A stretch of 64,000 nucleotides of DNA from Tepidiforma sp. (GCF_026003995.1 NZ_BPIG01000002.1:496001-560000), one strand, 5' to 3'; counted from the stretch's first letter, positions 25,899 to 35,270 are shown. Program-made: numbers and translations. Notes: generated by a model not told the origin, from the sequence alone.

Positions 25899-26930
25899 AT
25901 GGCCGCCCCCACCGCAAGCTCCGCCGGGAGCGCCCCGCCGCGGGCGCTCCCGGGTACCGCGTGGCGCCCGCTCGCCATCCTCGCCGTCGGCCTCCTCATC
26001 CTCGCGGCTGCCGGCTACGCCAGCCTCATGTTCGGCGCGGTCCGGCTTAGCCCCGGCGACGTCTGGTCCGGCCTCACCTCCGCCGATGACGTCTTCGCGC
26101 GCAACGTCGTCTGGCAGATCCGCTACCCCCGCCTCCTCGATGCCATGATCGTCGGGGCTGGCCTCGCCGTGGCCGGCGCGCTCCTCCAGGGCGTCACCCG
26201 CAACCCCCTCGCCGACCCCACCATCCTCGGCGTCACCGCCGCCTGCGGCCTCGCCAGCGCCAGCCTCATCGTCTACGACCCGCAGTCGCCCCAGTGGGCG
26301 ATCGCCATCGCCTGCGTCGTCGGCGGTCTCGTCGGTGCAGGCATCCTCTACGTCATCGCGTGGCGCGGCGCCGTCTCGCCCCTTCGCCTGACGCTGGCCG
26401 GCGTCGCCCTCTCCGCCTTCTTCGGCGCCGCCATCGTCGGCCTCCTCGCCAGCTCCCGCACCTTCCTGCAAACGAGCCTCGGCTTCCTCGCCGGCGGCCT
26501 TTACGGCTCCGAATGGCGCGACCTCTGGGCCGCCCTGCCCTGGTTCGCCGTCGGCATCCTCGGCGCCGTGGCGCTCGCCGGCCGCCTCAACATCCTCGCC
26601 CTCGGCGATGACGTCGCGGCCGGCCTCGGCCTCCTCACCGACCGGACCCGCCTCCTCGTCCTCGCCTGCGTCGGCATCCTCACCGCCGCCGCCGTCTCCG
26701 TCGCCGGCCTCGTCAGCTTCGTCGGCCTCGTTTGCCCGCACATCGCCCGCTACACCATCGGCCACGACAACCGCCTCGTCATCCCCTTCAGCGCCCTCTA
26801 CGGCGCCATCCTCGTCGTCCTCGCCGACCTCGGCGCCCGCCTCATCATCCGGCCCGCCGAAGTGCCGATGGGCATCATCACCGCCGCCATCGGCGCCCCG
26901 TTCCTCCTCTACCTGGTCCGCTTCCGATGA
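25899..26930 (+). CDS. FecCD-type ABC importer permease
   Basis: The protein (343 residues) has about nine to ten membrane segments and the FecCD/BtuC signatures: IRYPRLLDAMIVGAGLAVAG, ALLQGVTRNPLADPTILGV, and the ATPase-coupling region FVGLVCPHIARYTIGHDNR. It forms the channel for the lipoprotein-delivered chelate. ATG 25890 is an alternative start. Its TGA overlaps the ATPase start (ATGA). Confidence 0.92.
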   Translation: MAAPTASSAGSAPPRALPGTAWRPLAILAVGLLILAAAGYASLMFGAVRLSPGDVWSGLTSADDVFARNVVWQIRYPRLLDAMIVGAGLAVAGALLQGVTRNPLADPTILGVTAACGLASASLIVYDPQSPQWAIAIACVVGGLVGAGILYVIAWRGAVSPLRLTLAGVALSAFFGAAIVGLLASSRTFLQTSLGFLAGGLYGSEWRDLWAALPWFAVGILGAVALAGRLNILALGDDVAAGLGLLTDRTRLLVLACVGILTAAAVSVAGLVSFVGLVCPHIARYTIGHDNRLVIPFSALYGAILVVLADLGARLIIRPAEVPMGIITAAIGAPFLLYLVRFR

Positions 26931-27758
26931 ATCTCGCCGTCGAACGCCTGACCCTCGCCCACGGCCGCCGCGATGTCGTCCGCGACGTCTCCTTCAACAT
27001 CGTCGCCGGCGAGATGGTCGCCATCCTCGGCCCGAACGGGAGCGGCAAGAGCACCCTTCTCCGCGGCATGGCCCGTCTCCACCCCCCGCGCAGCGGCCGC
27101 GTCCTCCTCGACGGCCGCGACATCCGCGCGATGAACTCCCGCCACGTCGCCCGCGTCCTCGCCATCCTCCCCCAGGCCCCGTCCTCCGGCCTCGACCTCA
27201 CCGTCCGCGAACTCGCCTTCCGCGGCCGCTACCCCCCACCAGGGCTTCCTCCAGCGCGTCACCCGCCACGATATCGAGGCCGTCGAATGGGCCCTCGAAG
27301 CCACCGACGCCCTCGCCCTTGCCGACCGCCCCCTCGCGGCGCTCTCCGGCGGCGAACGCCAGCGCGCGTGGATCGCCATGGCCCTCGCCCAGGAGCCCCG
27401 CATCCTCCTCCTCGATGAGCCGACCACGTTCCTCGATGTCGCGCACCAGGTCGAGGTCATGCACCTCCTCCGCCGGCTCAATGCCCGCGGCATCACCATC
27501 GTCGCTGTCCTCCACGACCTCGCCCTCGCCGGCCGCTTCACCAGCCGCATCATCGCCATCCGCGACGGCCAGGTCGCCTTCGATGGTCCCCCGTCCGCCG
27601 TCCTCGACCCGGAGGCGCTCGAGCGCGTCTTCGGCGTTCCCATGCTCGTCCTGCCCGACCCCGATACCGGCCTCCCCATCCCCATCCCGCGGCCGGACCC
27701 CGCCCTCTGCCCCGCCGCTACCCCTGCGCCCGCGCCAGCCCCCCGCGGATCCGGCTAA
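26927..27758 (+). CDS. ABC importer ATP-binding protein (FecE/BtuD type), frame broken
   Basis: The ATPase has Walker A GPNGSGKST (about residues 35-43), the Q-loop LPQAP, the signature LSGGERQRAWIAMALAQEP, Walker B ILLLDEPTTFLD and the switch histidine VLHDLALA. The frame is broken in the run of six C 27232-27237; with one removed it continues RYPHQGFLQRVTRHDIEAVE, the usual FecE sequence. The repaired protein has about 276 residues. The last 41 bases overlap the convergent flippase gene. Confidence 0.88.
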
Positions 27759-29019
27759 ACAGCGCGCGGTAGTCGTCGAGCTCGGCCCGGCCGAACCCGA
27801 ACACCCCCGCCGGCCCAATCCCCTCCTGCCGCATGAACACGGCTAGCCCGCCGAGAATCGCCAGGCTGTAGGCCAGCGCGCTCGCCAGCGCCGCCCCGTC
27901 CACCCCCATCCGCGGCACCAGCATGAACGCAAACGCCATGTCCAGCGCCAGCCCGGCACCCGCCACCACCGCTGACACCCACGGCAGCCCCCGCTGGTAT
28001 GTGTAGAACCCCGAGAACGACTGCGCCAGCCCGTACAGCAGCACCCCCGGCAGGATGAACCGCAGCGCCGATGCCATCCCGTCGTACTTCGGGAACACCA
28101 CCGCCTCGATCGTCCACGACGCTGCGAACAGCCCCCCGCAGATCACCCCCAGCAGCACCACCGTGTGCCGCATCACCCGCGCCGTCAGCGCCGCCGCTTC
28201 CGGCCGCGAAAGCGACCCCACCCGCGCGTACGTCGCCAGCGCGAGCGACCCGCTCACCTGCCAGACCGACTCCGCCAGGTAGACCGCCAGCGAGTACACG
28301 GCCACCCCTTCCTCGCCCTCGAAGTGCCGCACCACGAACAGGTCCGCCCGGTAGTTCAGGTACGAAATCCCGCTCGCGACGCCCGCCAGCAGCGCGAACC
28401 GCCCGATCGCCGCCGCCATCGCCGCTTCCAGCCGCGCGCCCCGCAGTCCGCTCGCCCCGCCCGAGAGCAGCAGCACCGCGATCGCCGCCCACCAGCCGCT
28501 GGCGTACGCCCACAGCGCCGCCGAAGGCGTCCGCTCCCCGAACACGAAGAACGCCGCCGCGATCGCGGCCAGCGCGAACAGCGGCGGAAAGACCAGCGCG
28601 AGGTTGTACCGGACGAACGCCTCGCGCCCGAGGAACACGCCCGCCACCACGCTGTTCACCACCACCGCTGCGCAGGCCGCGCCGACCGCCAGCGCCTCCT
28701 GCCGTGCCTCCCCGGCAAACCAGCTCCCCGCAACGAGCCCGCCCCCGATCGCCAGCAGCCCCAGCCCGCCGCCCAGCACCCCGCCGTTCGCCAGCGCCTC
28801 CCCCGGCCGGCGCCGCCGGTTCGCGACCTGGTACGCCGTCGCCGCCGTCAGCCCGCCCGTTGCCGCGTTCACGATGCCCACGAACGTCAGCCCCAGCACG
28901 AACCGCCCGTAGTCGCCCTTCTCCAGCTCGTACGAGCAGAGCGCGACCAGCCCCAGCGCCACCACCAGGTTCAGCCCGCGGAAGAACAGCGCAACGATTC
29001 CGCCGAACGCAATCGACAC
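27718..29019 (-). CDS. Lipopolysaccharide/polysaccharide flippase-like membrane protein (MATE/Wzx-like)
   Basis: The protein has about 12-14 membrane segments and the layout of Wzx/MVIN-type flippases: FRGLNLVVALGLVALCSYEL near the start, RFALLAGVASGISYLNYRAD in the middle, LRFILPGVLLYGLAQSFSGF later. Such proteins move lipid-linked sugars across the membrane. I choose GTG 29017-29019 because TACCAT ends eight bases before it; ATG 29092-29094 lies inside the upstream terminator hairpin and is unlikely. With this start it has 433 residues. Confidence 0.78.
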   Translation of the reverse strand: MSIAFGGIVALFFRGLNLVVALGLVALCSYELEKGDYGRFVLGLTFVGIVNAATGGLTAATAYQVANRRRRPGEALANGGVLGGGLGLLAIGGGLVAGSWFAGEARQEALAVGAACAAVVVNSVVAGVFLGREAFVRYNLALVFPPLFALAAIAAAFFVFGERTPSAALWAYASGWWAAIAVLLLSGGASGLRGARLEAAMAAAIGRFALLAGVASGISYLNYRADLFVVRHFEGEEGVAVYSLAVYLAESVWQVSGSLALATYARVGSLSRPEAAALTARVMRHTVVLLGVICGGLFAASWTIEAVVFPKYDGMASALRFILPGVLLYGLAQSFSGFYTYQRGLPWVSAVVAGAGLALDMAFAFMLVPRMGVDGAALASALAYSLAILGGLAVFMRQEGIGPAGVFGFGRAELDDYRALFSRIRGGLARAQG

Positions 29020-29027
29020 CGCACCCC

Positions 29028-29033
29028 ATGGTA
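29028..29033 (-). promoter_or_regulatory. Leaderless-type -10 box before the flippase-like gene
   Basis: On the - strand TACCAT is followed by eight bases and GTG. It lies just downstream of the terminator of the preceding gene, so the flippase has its own promoter. Confidence 0.4.
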
Positions 29034-29071
29034 CGGCCGCCCCGCCCTCCGGCGAACCCGCGCCGTCCCCT

Positions 29072-29109
29072 GCAAAACGAACCGGCGCCCGCATCACTGC
29101 GGGCGCCGG
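29072..29109 (-). terminator. Rho-independent terminator of the repeat-built secreted protein gene
   Basis: A perfect 11-bp GC stem (29082-29092 with 29099-29109) closes the loop ATCACT (read on the + strand). On the - strand it is followed by TCGTTTTGC. It lies 27 bp after the stop of the gene at 29136. Confidence 0.75.
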
Positions 29110-29135
29110 CGTCGTCGTTCCCGGTTCAGCCGGGG

Positions 29136-30722
29136 CTAGTTGCTGAAGGCGTTGTAGAGGCCGTCGTTGTCGCCCCGGTTCAGGTCGTTCGTCGCGTTCG
29201 CGATGACCACGATCGGCCGGTCCGAGGTAATCGTCATGCCGCCCCAGAAGCAGGCCGGCGGCGAGGAGCCGAGGCCCGTATCCGTCTCCGCGTTCTGGTA
29301 GAAGATGAACGACCCGGTGATCGTCTTCGTCGTCGTGTAGGTGCCCGGCGCGTTGCAGCCCGGCGCGGAGTTCGAGGTGTCGTTGATGGCGGTGATCGTC
29401 ACGTTCGCCGTGCCGCCGTCCGCCACGCTCACGCTCACCCACGTGTTGTAGCCGCTGAAGCTCCCGGTCTTGTACGCCCGGCGGAAGATGAGCGGCAGCT
29501 TCGCCGTCGTCGTCGCCTTGTTCACCGGGATGCCGTTCACCGCCGTGTACAGGTCCTCGTCCACGAAGCTGCCCGGCGCCGTCATCTTCGAGCGGAACAG
29601 CACCGCCGCGATCGGCTGGCTCGACGTAATCGTCGCAGCGCCCACGAAGCCCTCCGGGATGCCGCCGACCGTCTCGTAAACGCTGTGGCTCGCCGTCCCG
29701 TTCGCCGGGATGTTCAGGTTCACCGTGTACGTGCCCGTGTTGCCGACGTAGGTAATCGTCGCCGTCGCCGCCGTCGGGTTCGGATTGGAAAGCAGGTACT
29801 GGGTGTAGAAGCCGTCCAGCTTGATGGCGAGCGGCATCGAAATCTGCGTGCCCAGGTCGCTCGCGCTGGCCGGCTCCACGATGAAGCCGTCGTACGAGGC
29901 CAGCTTCCGCAGCCCGCCGCTCAGGTAGGCGTCCACCGCCACCGTAATCGTCGAGCTCGAGGTCTGCAGCGTCGCCGCCATCAGCCGGTTCTGCGTCGAA
30001 GCCGGCATCGGGATGGCGCCGTCCACGTTGTTCGGCGCGAAGGCGATCTGGCCGCCCACCGGGATCCGGTAGCCGCCGCCCGAGCACGCGAGCGAGCCCG
30101 AGCCGCTATCCACCACCGGCGGCTGCGCCGTCCCGGGGAACGAATACGTGATCGTCACGCACGCCTCGGCGTTGCCCGTGTTCGCAATCGCGAAGCGCGT
30201 GTTGTACAGCCCGTTCAGCGCGTTCGCCACGTACGGCAGCGTCACCTTCGTGCCGCCCGTCGCGTACGCGTTGTGAATCGAGTACGACTTCGCGTAGTTG
30301 ACGTTCGATTCGATGTCGCGCACCAGCAGCGCGTTGATCGGCTGGTCGCTCGAAATCACGCCCACGCCGCGGAAGCCGGGCGTCAGGCCCGTGTTGATCG
30401 CCTGCGCGAACACCCGGGTGCCGCCCGGCGGCACGTTGCTGTACGCGACCGTCGCCGACGGGATCAGCACGCCGCCCGGCGTGTAGATGTCCATCACGAT
30501 CGTCGCCGGGGCCGTCCCGTTGTTCTGCGCGATCGTGCTGGTGTTCTCCTTGCTGTTCGGCAGCAGCGCCGGCAGCACCGCCACGTGGTCGAACCCGCGG
30601 CCCTCCACTGCCTGCTGCCCCTGCCCCGGCATGCTCCCGGCCGAAGCCGAGGCCACCGGGATGATCGTCAGCGCCCCGAGCACGAGCCCGAGCGCCATGC
30701 GTCGAAGGGATCTACGCTCCAT
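29136..30722 (-). CDS. Secreted protein made of four related beta-rich repeats
   Basis: The 528-residue protein has a signal peptide (residues 1-29, ALGLVLGALTIIPVASASA) and no membrane anchor. The rest is made of four diverged units of about 100-130 residues. Each starts with a proline-leucine strand, then an N-rich turn, then TIT or VTI strands, and ends with a GxxTITSxxPI element (VISSDQPINALL, ATLQTSSSTITVAVD, TITSSQPIAAVLF, TITSDRPIVVIA). No cysteine-rich or enzyme motif is seen. A surface-layer or adhesive role is a guess. GAGGAG precedes ATG 30722, and a clear promoter lies upstream. Confidence 0.75.
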   Translation of the reverse strand: MERRSLRRMALGLVLGALTIIPVASASAGSMPGQGQQAVEGRGFDHVAVLPALLPNSKENTSTIAQNNGTAPATIVMDIYTPGGVLIPSATVAYSNVPPGGTRVFAQAINTGLTPGFRGVGVISSDQPINALLVRDIESNVNYAKSYSIHNAYATGGTKVTLPYVANALNGLYNTRFAIANTGNAEACVTITYSFPGTAQPPVVDSGSGSLACSGGGYRIPVGGQIAFAPNNVDGAIPMPASTQNRLMAATLQTSSSTITVAVDAYLSGGLRKLASYDGFIVEPASASDLGTQISMPLAIKLDGFYTQYLLSNPNPTAATATITYVGNTGTYTVNLNIPANGTASHSVYETVGGIPEGFVGAATITSSQPIAAVLFRSKMTAPGSFVDEDLYTAVNGIPVNKATTTAKLPLIFRRAYKTGSFSGYNTWVSVSVADGGTANVTITAINDTSNSAPGCNAPGTYTTTKTITGSFIFYQNAETDTGLGSSPPACFWGGMTITSDRPIVVIANATNDLNRGDNDGLYNAFSN

Positions 30723-30745
30723 ATGGCATCTCCTCATCTCCCGGC

Positions 30746-30775
30746 AGTGTAGGAATCGCGCAGAAATAGGGTCAA
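30746..30775 (-). promoter_or_regulatory. Sigma-70-type promoter of the secreted repeat protein
   Basis: On the - strand TTGACC and TACACT are separated by 18 bp, close to a canonical vegetative promoter. Transcription should start about 18 bp before the GAGGAG site. This is the best -35/-10 pair in the window. Confidence 0.7.
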
Positions 30776-30845
30776 CGAATTCTCCGGCGCTTCTGGCCGG
30801 TGCCGTGTAAACGGTCTGTAACTTTTGCCGGCCGCTTCCCGGCCC

Positions 30846-30932
30846 TCAACCCCACTGGTTGAGCGCCTGGAAGACCAGCACGATGGCCGCTGCGCCGCCG
30901 ACCATCAACAGCACGAGCTTCGTCCCGTTCAC
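30846..30932 (-). CDS. Putative 28-residue single-span membrane protein
   Basis: A GTG-started frame encodes 28 residues, with NGTKLVLLMVGGAAAIVLV forming one membrane span, then FQALNQWG and TGA. It lies in the otherwise empty region between the secreted-protein promoter and glpX. No family is recognised. No strong ribosome-binding site is seen, so translation is uncertain. Confidence 0.4.
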   Translation of the reverse strand: MNGTKLVLLMVGGAAAIVLVFQALNQWG

Positions 30933-31125
30933 GCGGCTAGTCTCGCACGAAACCGGCTAACGCGGGGAAGAATCGGGTAAGCACCTCAACAATTCCTCCC
31001 GCGCCCGCCGCAGCCGCGGCCCGGCCCCGGCGAAACCTGCCGCAGTCTCGGCCCCCGCTGCGTCACCTGCTGTCGCATTCCGGCCCGCGGCGGAAAATTC
31101 GCCGCAGCCTCCGAGACGCCCGGCC
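30933..31125. other. Intergenic stretch without recognised genes
   Basis: Together with 30723-30845 this makes a gap of about 400 bp between major genes. Apart from the promoter and the small frame annotated separately, it holds only GC-rich sequence without hairpin plus T tract. I see nothing else in it. Confidence 0.5.
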
Positions 31126-32112
31126 TCAGCCGCCGTTGTTCATCCCCTGCAGCTTCCGCCAGTGGTGCTCCGCCCGGATCCGCCGGATCGTCCCCGAGCG
31201 CGACCGCATCACCAGCGACTCGCTCACCGCGCCCCGCGGCGTGAACTCCACCCCCGCGAGCAGCTCGCCGCCCGTCACGCCCGTCGCCGCGAAGAATACG
31301 TCGTCGCTCTGCACGAGGTCGTCGATCGTCAGCACCCGGTCGAGGTCGAGCCCCAGCTCCTTCGCCATCCGCCGGTCATCCTCGTCCCGCGCCCAGAGCC
31401 GGCCCTGGAAATCCCCTTCCAGGCACTTCAGGGCCGCCGCTGCGATCACGCCCTCCGGCGAGCCGCCGATGCCCAGCATCACGTCCACGCCCGAGCCCGC
31501 GATGCCCGTCGAAATCGCCGCCGGCGCGTCGCCGTCCGTGATGAACTTGATCCGCGCGCCGGCCGCCCGCACCTGGTCCGCGATCTCCGTGTTCCGGTCC
31601 CGGTCGAGGATGATCACCGTCAGCTCCTCGACCGGCATCCCCTTCGCCTTCGCCACCTGCTCGAGGTTCCACTGCACCGGCGCCGAGAGGTCGATGCACC
31701 CCTTCGCCTCCGGCCCCACCGCGATCTTCTCCATATAAAAGATGTCCTTCGGGCTGTAGAGCGTCCCCCGCGGCGCGCAGGCGATGACGCTCACCGCGCC
31801 CGGCCGCCCCATCGCCGTCAGCCGCGTGCCCTCCAGCGGGTCCACCGCCACGTCCATCTGCGGCCCCTTCCCGTTGCCCACCCGCTCGCCGTTGTAGAGC
31901 ATCGGCGCCTGGTCCTTCTCGCCTTCCCCGATGACGATCACGCCGTCCATCGCCACCGTGTCCAGCATCAGCCGCATCGCGTCCACCGCCGCCTTGTCCG
32001 CGCCGTTCTTGTCGCCGCGCCCCATCCAGCGCGCCGCCGCCAGCGCCGCTGCCTCCGTGACGCGCACCATCTCCATCCCGATGTTCCGGTCCGGGATCTG
32101 TTCAGCCCTCAT
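31126..32112 (-). CDS. glpX: Class II fructose-1,6-bisphosphatase GlpX
   Basis: GlpX removes phosphate from fructose 1,6-bisphosphate in gluconeogenesis. The 328-residue protein has the family motifs [42 protein letters not shown] and [20 protein letters not shown]. The start is ATG 32112, overlapping the stop of the HD-domain gene (ATGA). Sequence upstream in the same frame is not protein-like. Confidence 0.95.
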   Translation of the reverse strand: MRAEQIPDRNIGMEMVRVTEAAALAAARWMGRGDKNGADKAAVDAMRLMLDTVAMDGVIVIGEGEKDQAPMLYNGERVGNGKGPQMDVAVDPLEGTRLTAMGRPGAVSVIACAPRGTLYSPKDIFYMEKIAVGPEAKGCIDLSAPVQWNLEQVAKAKGMPVEELTVIILDRDRNTEIADQVRAAGARIKFITDGDAPAAISTGIAGSGVDVMLGIGGSPEGVIAAAALKCLEGDFQGRLWARDEDDRRMAKELGLDLDRVLTIDDLVQSDDVFFAATGVTGGELLAGVEFTPRGAVSESLVMRSRSGTIRRIRAEHHWRKLQGMNNGG

Positions 32113-32666
32113 GGATTCACCCCCAGCTTGTGTGCCACCGGTTTCAACGCCTCCGTCACGAACCGGATGTGCTCGTCCAGCTCGACGCCGAGGTCGCGCG
32201 CCCCGTTGATGAGATCCTCGCGCCGCACGCTCCGCGCGAACGCCTTGTCCTTCATCTTCTTGCGCACCGACGCCGGGTCGACCTCCGAAAGCGACTTCCC
32301 CGGCTTCACCAGCGCGCACGCGATGACGAACCCGCTCAGCTCATCACAGGCGTAAATCGCCCGGTCCATCGTAGAGCGGTACTCCAGCCCGAGGAACGGC
32401 GCGTGGCACAGGATCGCGTACCGGATATCTTCCGGCACGCCGCGCGCCGCCAGCAGCTTCGACCCCTCCATCGGGTGCAGCTCCTCCGTCGGGTGGATCT
32501 CCCAGTCGAAGTCGTGCAGCAGCCCGACGATGCCCCACGTCTCCTCGTCCTCGTGCAGCAGCCGCGCGTAGGCCTGCATCACCGCCTCGACGGCGAGGCC
32601 GTGCTTGCGGGTCCGCTCCTCCTGCGCGTACTCGGTCAAAATCTGCCAGGCGTCTTCCCGGTGCAT
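32109..32666 (-). CDS. HD-domain hydrolase
   Basis: The 185-residue protein carries an HD metal site: [20 protein letters not shown] supplies the first histidine and GLLHDFDWE the HD pair, with HPMEG and HAPFLGLEY following. HD proteins act as phosphohydrolases, often on nucleotides. The frame ends inside glpX. ATG 32664-32666 follows a GGGGG stretch, and a GATAAT box (32697-32702 on the + strand) lies upstream, so HD-glpX has its own promoter. Confidence 0.85.
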   Translation of the reverse strand: MHREDAWQILTEYAQEERTRKHGLAVEAVMQAYARLLHEDEETWGIVGLLHDFDWEIHPTEELHPMEGSKLLAARGVPEDIRYAILCHAPFLGLEYRSTMDRAIYACDELSGFVIACALVKPGKSLSEVDPASVRKKMKDKAFARSVRREDLINGARDLGVELDEHIRFVTEALKPVAHKLGVNP

Positions 32667-32696
32667 CCGGCGCCCCCCGGCGTGAACTTCGCGGGC

Positions 32697-32702
32697 ATTA
32701 TC
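32697..32702 (-). promoter_or_regulatory. -10 box before the HD-glpX genes
   Basis: GATAAT on the - strand lies 30 bp before the HD start codon, in the 69-bp gap after the YjbR gene. It gives the two genes a promoter separate from the MaoC operon. Confidence 0.45.
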
Positions 32703-32735
32703 GCCATCCCCGCGCCAACGGACCAAACCTCGCGG

Positions 32736-33134
32736 TTACGCTCGGCGCCGGCCGCTCGCGCGCGCCAGCTCCACTGCCAGCGCCAGCAGCCCGCCGATTG
32801 CCTCCCAGTCGCAGTCCGTGTCGAGGTACGCCCCCACCCAGCCGCGGTGCCCCACATACGGCGGCCGGAAGTACCGGCCCGGCTGCGCCGCCGTCAGCGC
32901 CTCCTGCGCGCCGGGCGCCGCCGCAATCCACACCGCCACCCGGTCGTCGTGGTGCCGGTCCGCGAACATCGCCACCTGCCGCCCGCCCCGCACGAACCAC
33001 GCCGCCTCGCCGTGGCTCAGCCGCTCCTCCACGTCCTCGAAGCCCGCCAGCGCCTCCCGCACCCGCCGCCGCCCCTCCTCCGCGGACCGGTCCAGGTCAC
33101 TCGCGCGCTCACTGCCAACTCCGTCCTCCCTCAT
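32736..33134 (-). CDS. MmcQ/YjbR family protein
   Basis: The 132-residue protein has the YjbR pattern: LSHGEAAWFVRGGRQVAMFA, DRVAVWIAAAPGAQEALTAA and RYFRPPYVGHRGWVGAYLD, ending LALAVELA. The family has a CyaY-like fold and a proposed DNA-binding role that is not settled. ATG 33134 overlaps the stop of the MaoC gene (ATGA). Confidence 0.85.
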   Translation of the reverse strand: MREDGVGSERASDLDRSAEEGRRRVREALAGFEDVEERLSHGEAAWFVRGGRQVAMFADRHHDDRVAVWIAAAPGAQEALTAAQPGRYFRPPYVGHRGWVGAYLDTDCDWEAIGGLLALAVELARASGRRRA

Positions 33135-33559
33135 TCCTCCTCCCTGCTCCCCGCTTCCACCACCGCGAACCCGCGCACGCTCGGCTGCCCTTCTTCGTTG
33201 ATGATCGCGAGTTCGAGGTCGGCCCGCTGCGCGCCGTCCTCCTCGTACACGCGCACGACCCTGCCCGCGATGACCACCGGCCGCCCCACGAGGTCCGGCC
33301 GCCGGTGCGCCGCCCGCACCTGCCGCACCCACCCCCGGCCGCCGAGCCACCCCTCTACCGCCCGGTAGAGCAGCCCCACCTTCAGCGGCCCGGGCACGAT
33401 CGTCCCCGGCATGCCGTGCGCCCGCGCCGCCGCTTCGTCGTAGAAGAACGGCGGGAACGCCCACTGCAGCGCGCAATACCGAATGACCTGCCCCTGGTCC
33501 GGCCGCAGCTCGACCGGCCCCAGCTCCTCGCCTTCCCGGAACAGCGGCGCCCCGCTCAC
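33131..33559 (-). CDS. MaoC-like hot-dog dehydratase, second subunit
   Basis: The 142-residue protein has a hot-dog fold and reads QVIRYCALQWAFPPFFYDEA, ARAHGMPGTIVPGPLKVGLL and QVRAAHRRPDLVGRPVVIAG. The canonical MaoC motif D-x4-H is weak here (YDEAAARAHG). It pairs with the upstream gene, which encodes the other half, as in two-subunit enoyl-CoA or hydroxyacyl-CoA dehydratases. GTG 33559 overlaps the stop of the partner (GTGA). Confidence 0.8.
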   Translation of the reverse strand: MSGAPLFREGEELGPVELRPDQGQVIRYCALQWAFPPFFYDEAAARAHGMPGTIVPGPLKVGLLYRAVEGWLGGRGWVRQVRAAHRRPDLVGRPVVIAGRVVRVYEEDGAQRADLELAIINEEGQPSVRGFAVVEAGSREEE

Positions 33560-34020
33560 TCCTCGCCTCCGCCCGCCGCTTCCGCGGCCGAATACTGCGT
33601 CATCGTCCGGCCGCTCCGCGCCGCCAGCCGCCCCGCTGCGTCGTAGAAGGCCGTCTCCGAAAGCACGTCGATGCTGTAGCCGAACCGCCCGCCGAACCGC
33701 TCCCGCACGTCGGTCACCCGGTGCACCATCTCCAGCCACTCGCCCATCCGCAGCGGCCGCTCGAAGCTCCACTCGTTCGCGATGAGCAGCGAATTCGGCA
33801 GCAGGTCCGGGAACGCCGGCGCCTCCGATTCCGATTCCAGCCCCGTGATGACGTACCCCGGCACCGCGTCGCCCTCTGCCGGCACCCGCGCCGGCGGCCC
33901 CCCGGCGTATACCTCGTGCGCCCGCCGGAACGCGCGCGCCGTCACCTGCACCCGGCCCAGCCGCGTCTCCCGGCCCACCAGCGCCCGCACCTCGTCGGTC
34001 AGCAGCGATTCCTCCGGCAT
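33556..34020 (-). CDS. FAS1-like/MaoC N-terminal dehydratase domain protein, first subunit
   Basis: The 154-residue protein begins EESLLTDEVRALVGRETRLG, then VTARAFRRAHEVYAGGPP, the pattern of the MaoC-dehydratase N-terminal domain, and NEWSFERPLRMGEWLEMVHR with RFGYSIDVLSETAFYDAAGR. Together with the next gene it should form a hydro-lyase acting on an acyl-CoA. The substrate is unknown. It diverges from the cysteine desulfurase gene. Confidence 0.82.
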   Translation of the reverse strand: MPEESLLTDEVRALVGRETRLGRVQVTARAFRRAHEVYAGGPPARVPAEGDAVPGYVITGLESESEAPAFPDLLPNSLLIANEWSFERPLRMGEWLEMVHRVTDVRERFGGRFGYSIDVLSETAFYDAAGRLAARSGRTMTQYSAAEAAGGGEE

Positions 34021-34073
34021 GGCCGAAAGCCTGCACGCGCGCCCGCCCGCCCGTCAATCGCCCCGCCCTCTGC

Positions 34074-34079
34074 TACGCT
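34074..34079 (+). promoter_or_regulatory. -10 box before the cysteine desulfurase gene
   Basis: TACGCT ends twelve bases before ATG 34092, so the untranslated leader would be only about five bases. No ribosome-binding site fits. Confidence 0.45.
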
Positions 34080-34091
34080 GGAAGCCGCCGC

Positions 34092-35270
34092 ATGATCTAC
34101 CTCGATTACGCTGCGACCAGCCCGCTGCGGCCCGCCGCCCGCGAAGCGATGGCCCCCTTCCTCGATGTCCGCTTCGGCAACCCCAGCGGCCTCTACGCCG
34201 TCGGCCGCGATGCCCAGCAGGCCCTCGACGAAGCCCGGGCGGCCGTCGCCGCCTGCCTCGGCGCCCGCCCCTCCGAAGTCATCTTCACCAGCGGCGCCAC
34301 CGAGAGCATCAACACCGCCCTCTTCGGCATCAGCTACGCGCTCCGCCGCGCCGGCGCCGGCAGCCACATCATCACCAGCGCCATCGAGCACCACGCCGGC
34401 CTCCACGCCGCCGCCTTCCTCGAAGAGCTCGGCTTCGATGTCACCACCATCGGCTGCGACGCCGCCGGCCGCGTCTCCCTCGGCGAGCTCGAACGCGCCC
34501 TCCGCCCGGGCACCATCCTCGTCAGCGTCATGCTCGCCAACAACGAAGTCGGCACCATCCAGCCGATCGCCGAGATCGCCGCCCTGCTCCGCCGCCGCGC
34601 CGCCCCCGGCGGCCACCGGGTCATCCTCCACACCGACGCCGTCCAGGCCCCCGCCTGGCTGCCCATCGACGTCGAAGCGCTCGGCGTCGATGCCCTCTCG
34701 CTCTCGGCCCACAAATTCGGCGGCCCCAAGGGCACCGGCATCCTCTACCTCCGGCGCGCCACCCCCTTCCATCCCCTCCTCCTCGGCGGCGGGCAGGAGA
34801 TGCACAAGCGCGCCGGCACCGAAAACGTCGCCGGCATCGTCGGCGCGGCTGCCGCCCTCGAAGCCGCCGCCTCCGGCACCCGCGAGCGCTCAGCCCGCGT
34901 CCTCGCCCTCCGCAACCGCCTGCGCGACGGCATCCTCGCCGCAATCCCCGACGTCCAGGTCAACGGCTGCCAGGTCGACTGCCTCCCCAACATCCTCAAC
35001 GTCGCCTTCGGCGGCCTCGAAAGCGACGCACTCGTCGCCGCCCTCGACGAGCGCGGCGTCGCCGTCAGCTCCGGCAGCGCCTGCAGCAGCTCCACCTGGG
35101 AGCCGTCGCACGTCCTCATGGCGATGGGCGTCCCCATCCGCCGCGCTGTCGGCAGCATCCGCTTCTCCCTCGGCGAAGCCACCACCGAGGCCGAGATCGA
35201 CGCCGTCCTCGCGCTCCTTCCCGGCGCGGTCGATGTCGCCCGCAGGCAGTTCGCCGGCGCCCGCACCTGA
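34092..35270 (+). CDS. Cysteine desulfurase (NifS/IscS family)
   Basis: This PLP enzyme takes sulfur from cysteine for Fe-S clusters or tRNA. The 392-residue protein has YLDYAATSPLRPAAREAM, FTSGATESINTALFG, the PLP lysine in SAHKFGGPKGTG, and the persulfide cysteine in SSGSACSSSTWEPSHVL. Ending and length are normal. No iscU or scaffold gene is adjacent; a polytopic membrane protein follows with its own box. Confidence 0.93.
   Translation: MIYLDYAATSPLRPAAREAMAPFLDVRFGNPSGLYAVGRDAQQALDEARAAVAACLGARPSEVIFTSGATESINTALFGISYALRRAGAGSHIITSAIEHHAGLHAAAFLEELGFDVTTIGCDAAGRVSLGELERALRPGTILVSVMLANNEVGTIQPIAEIAALLRRRAAPGGHRVILHTDAVQAPAWLPIDVEALGVDALSLSAHKFGGPKGTGILYLRRATPFHPLLLGGGQEMHKRAGTENVAGIVGAAAALEAAASGTRERSARVLALRNRLRDGILAAIPDVQVNGCQVDCLPNILNVAFGGLESDALVAALDERGVAVSSGSACSSSTWEPSHVLMAMGVPIRRAVGSIRFSLGEATTEAEIDAVLALLPGAVDVARRQFAGART

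Noticed and set aside
29097..30087. Long - strand extension upstream of the flippase-like gene
   Set aside because: It is read antiphase through the secreted protein gene and a terminator; open frames of this kind are a result of the high GC content.
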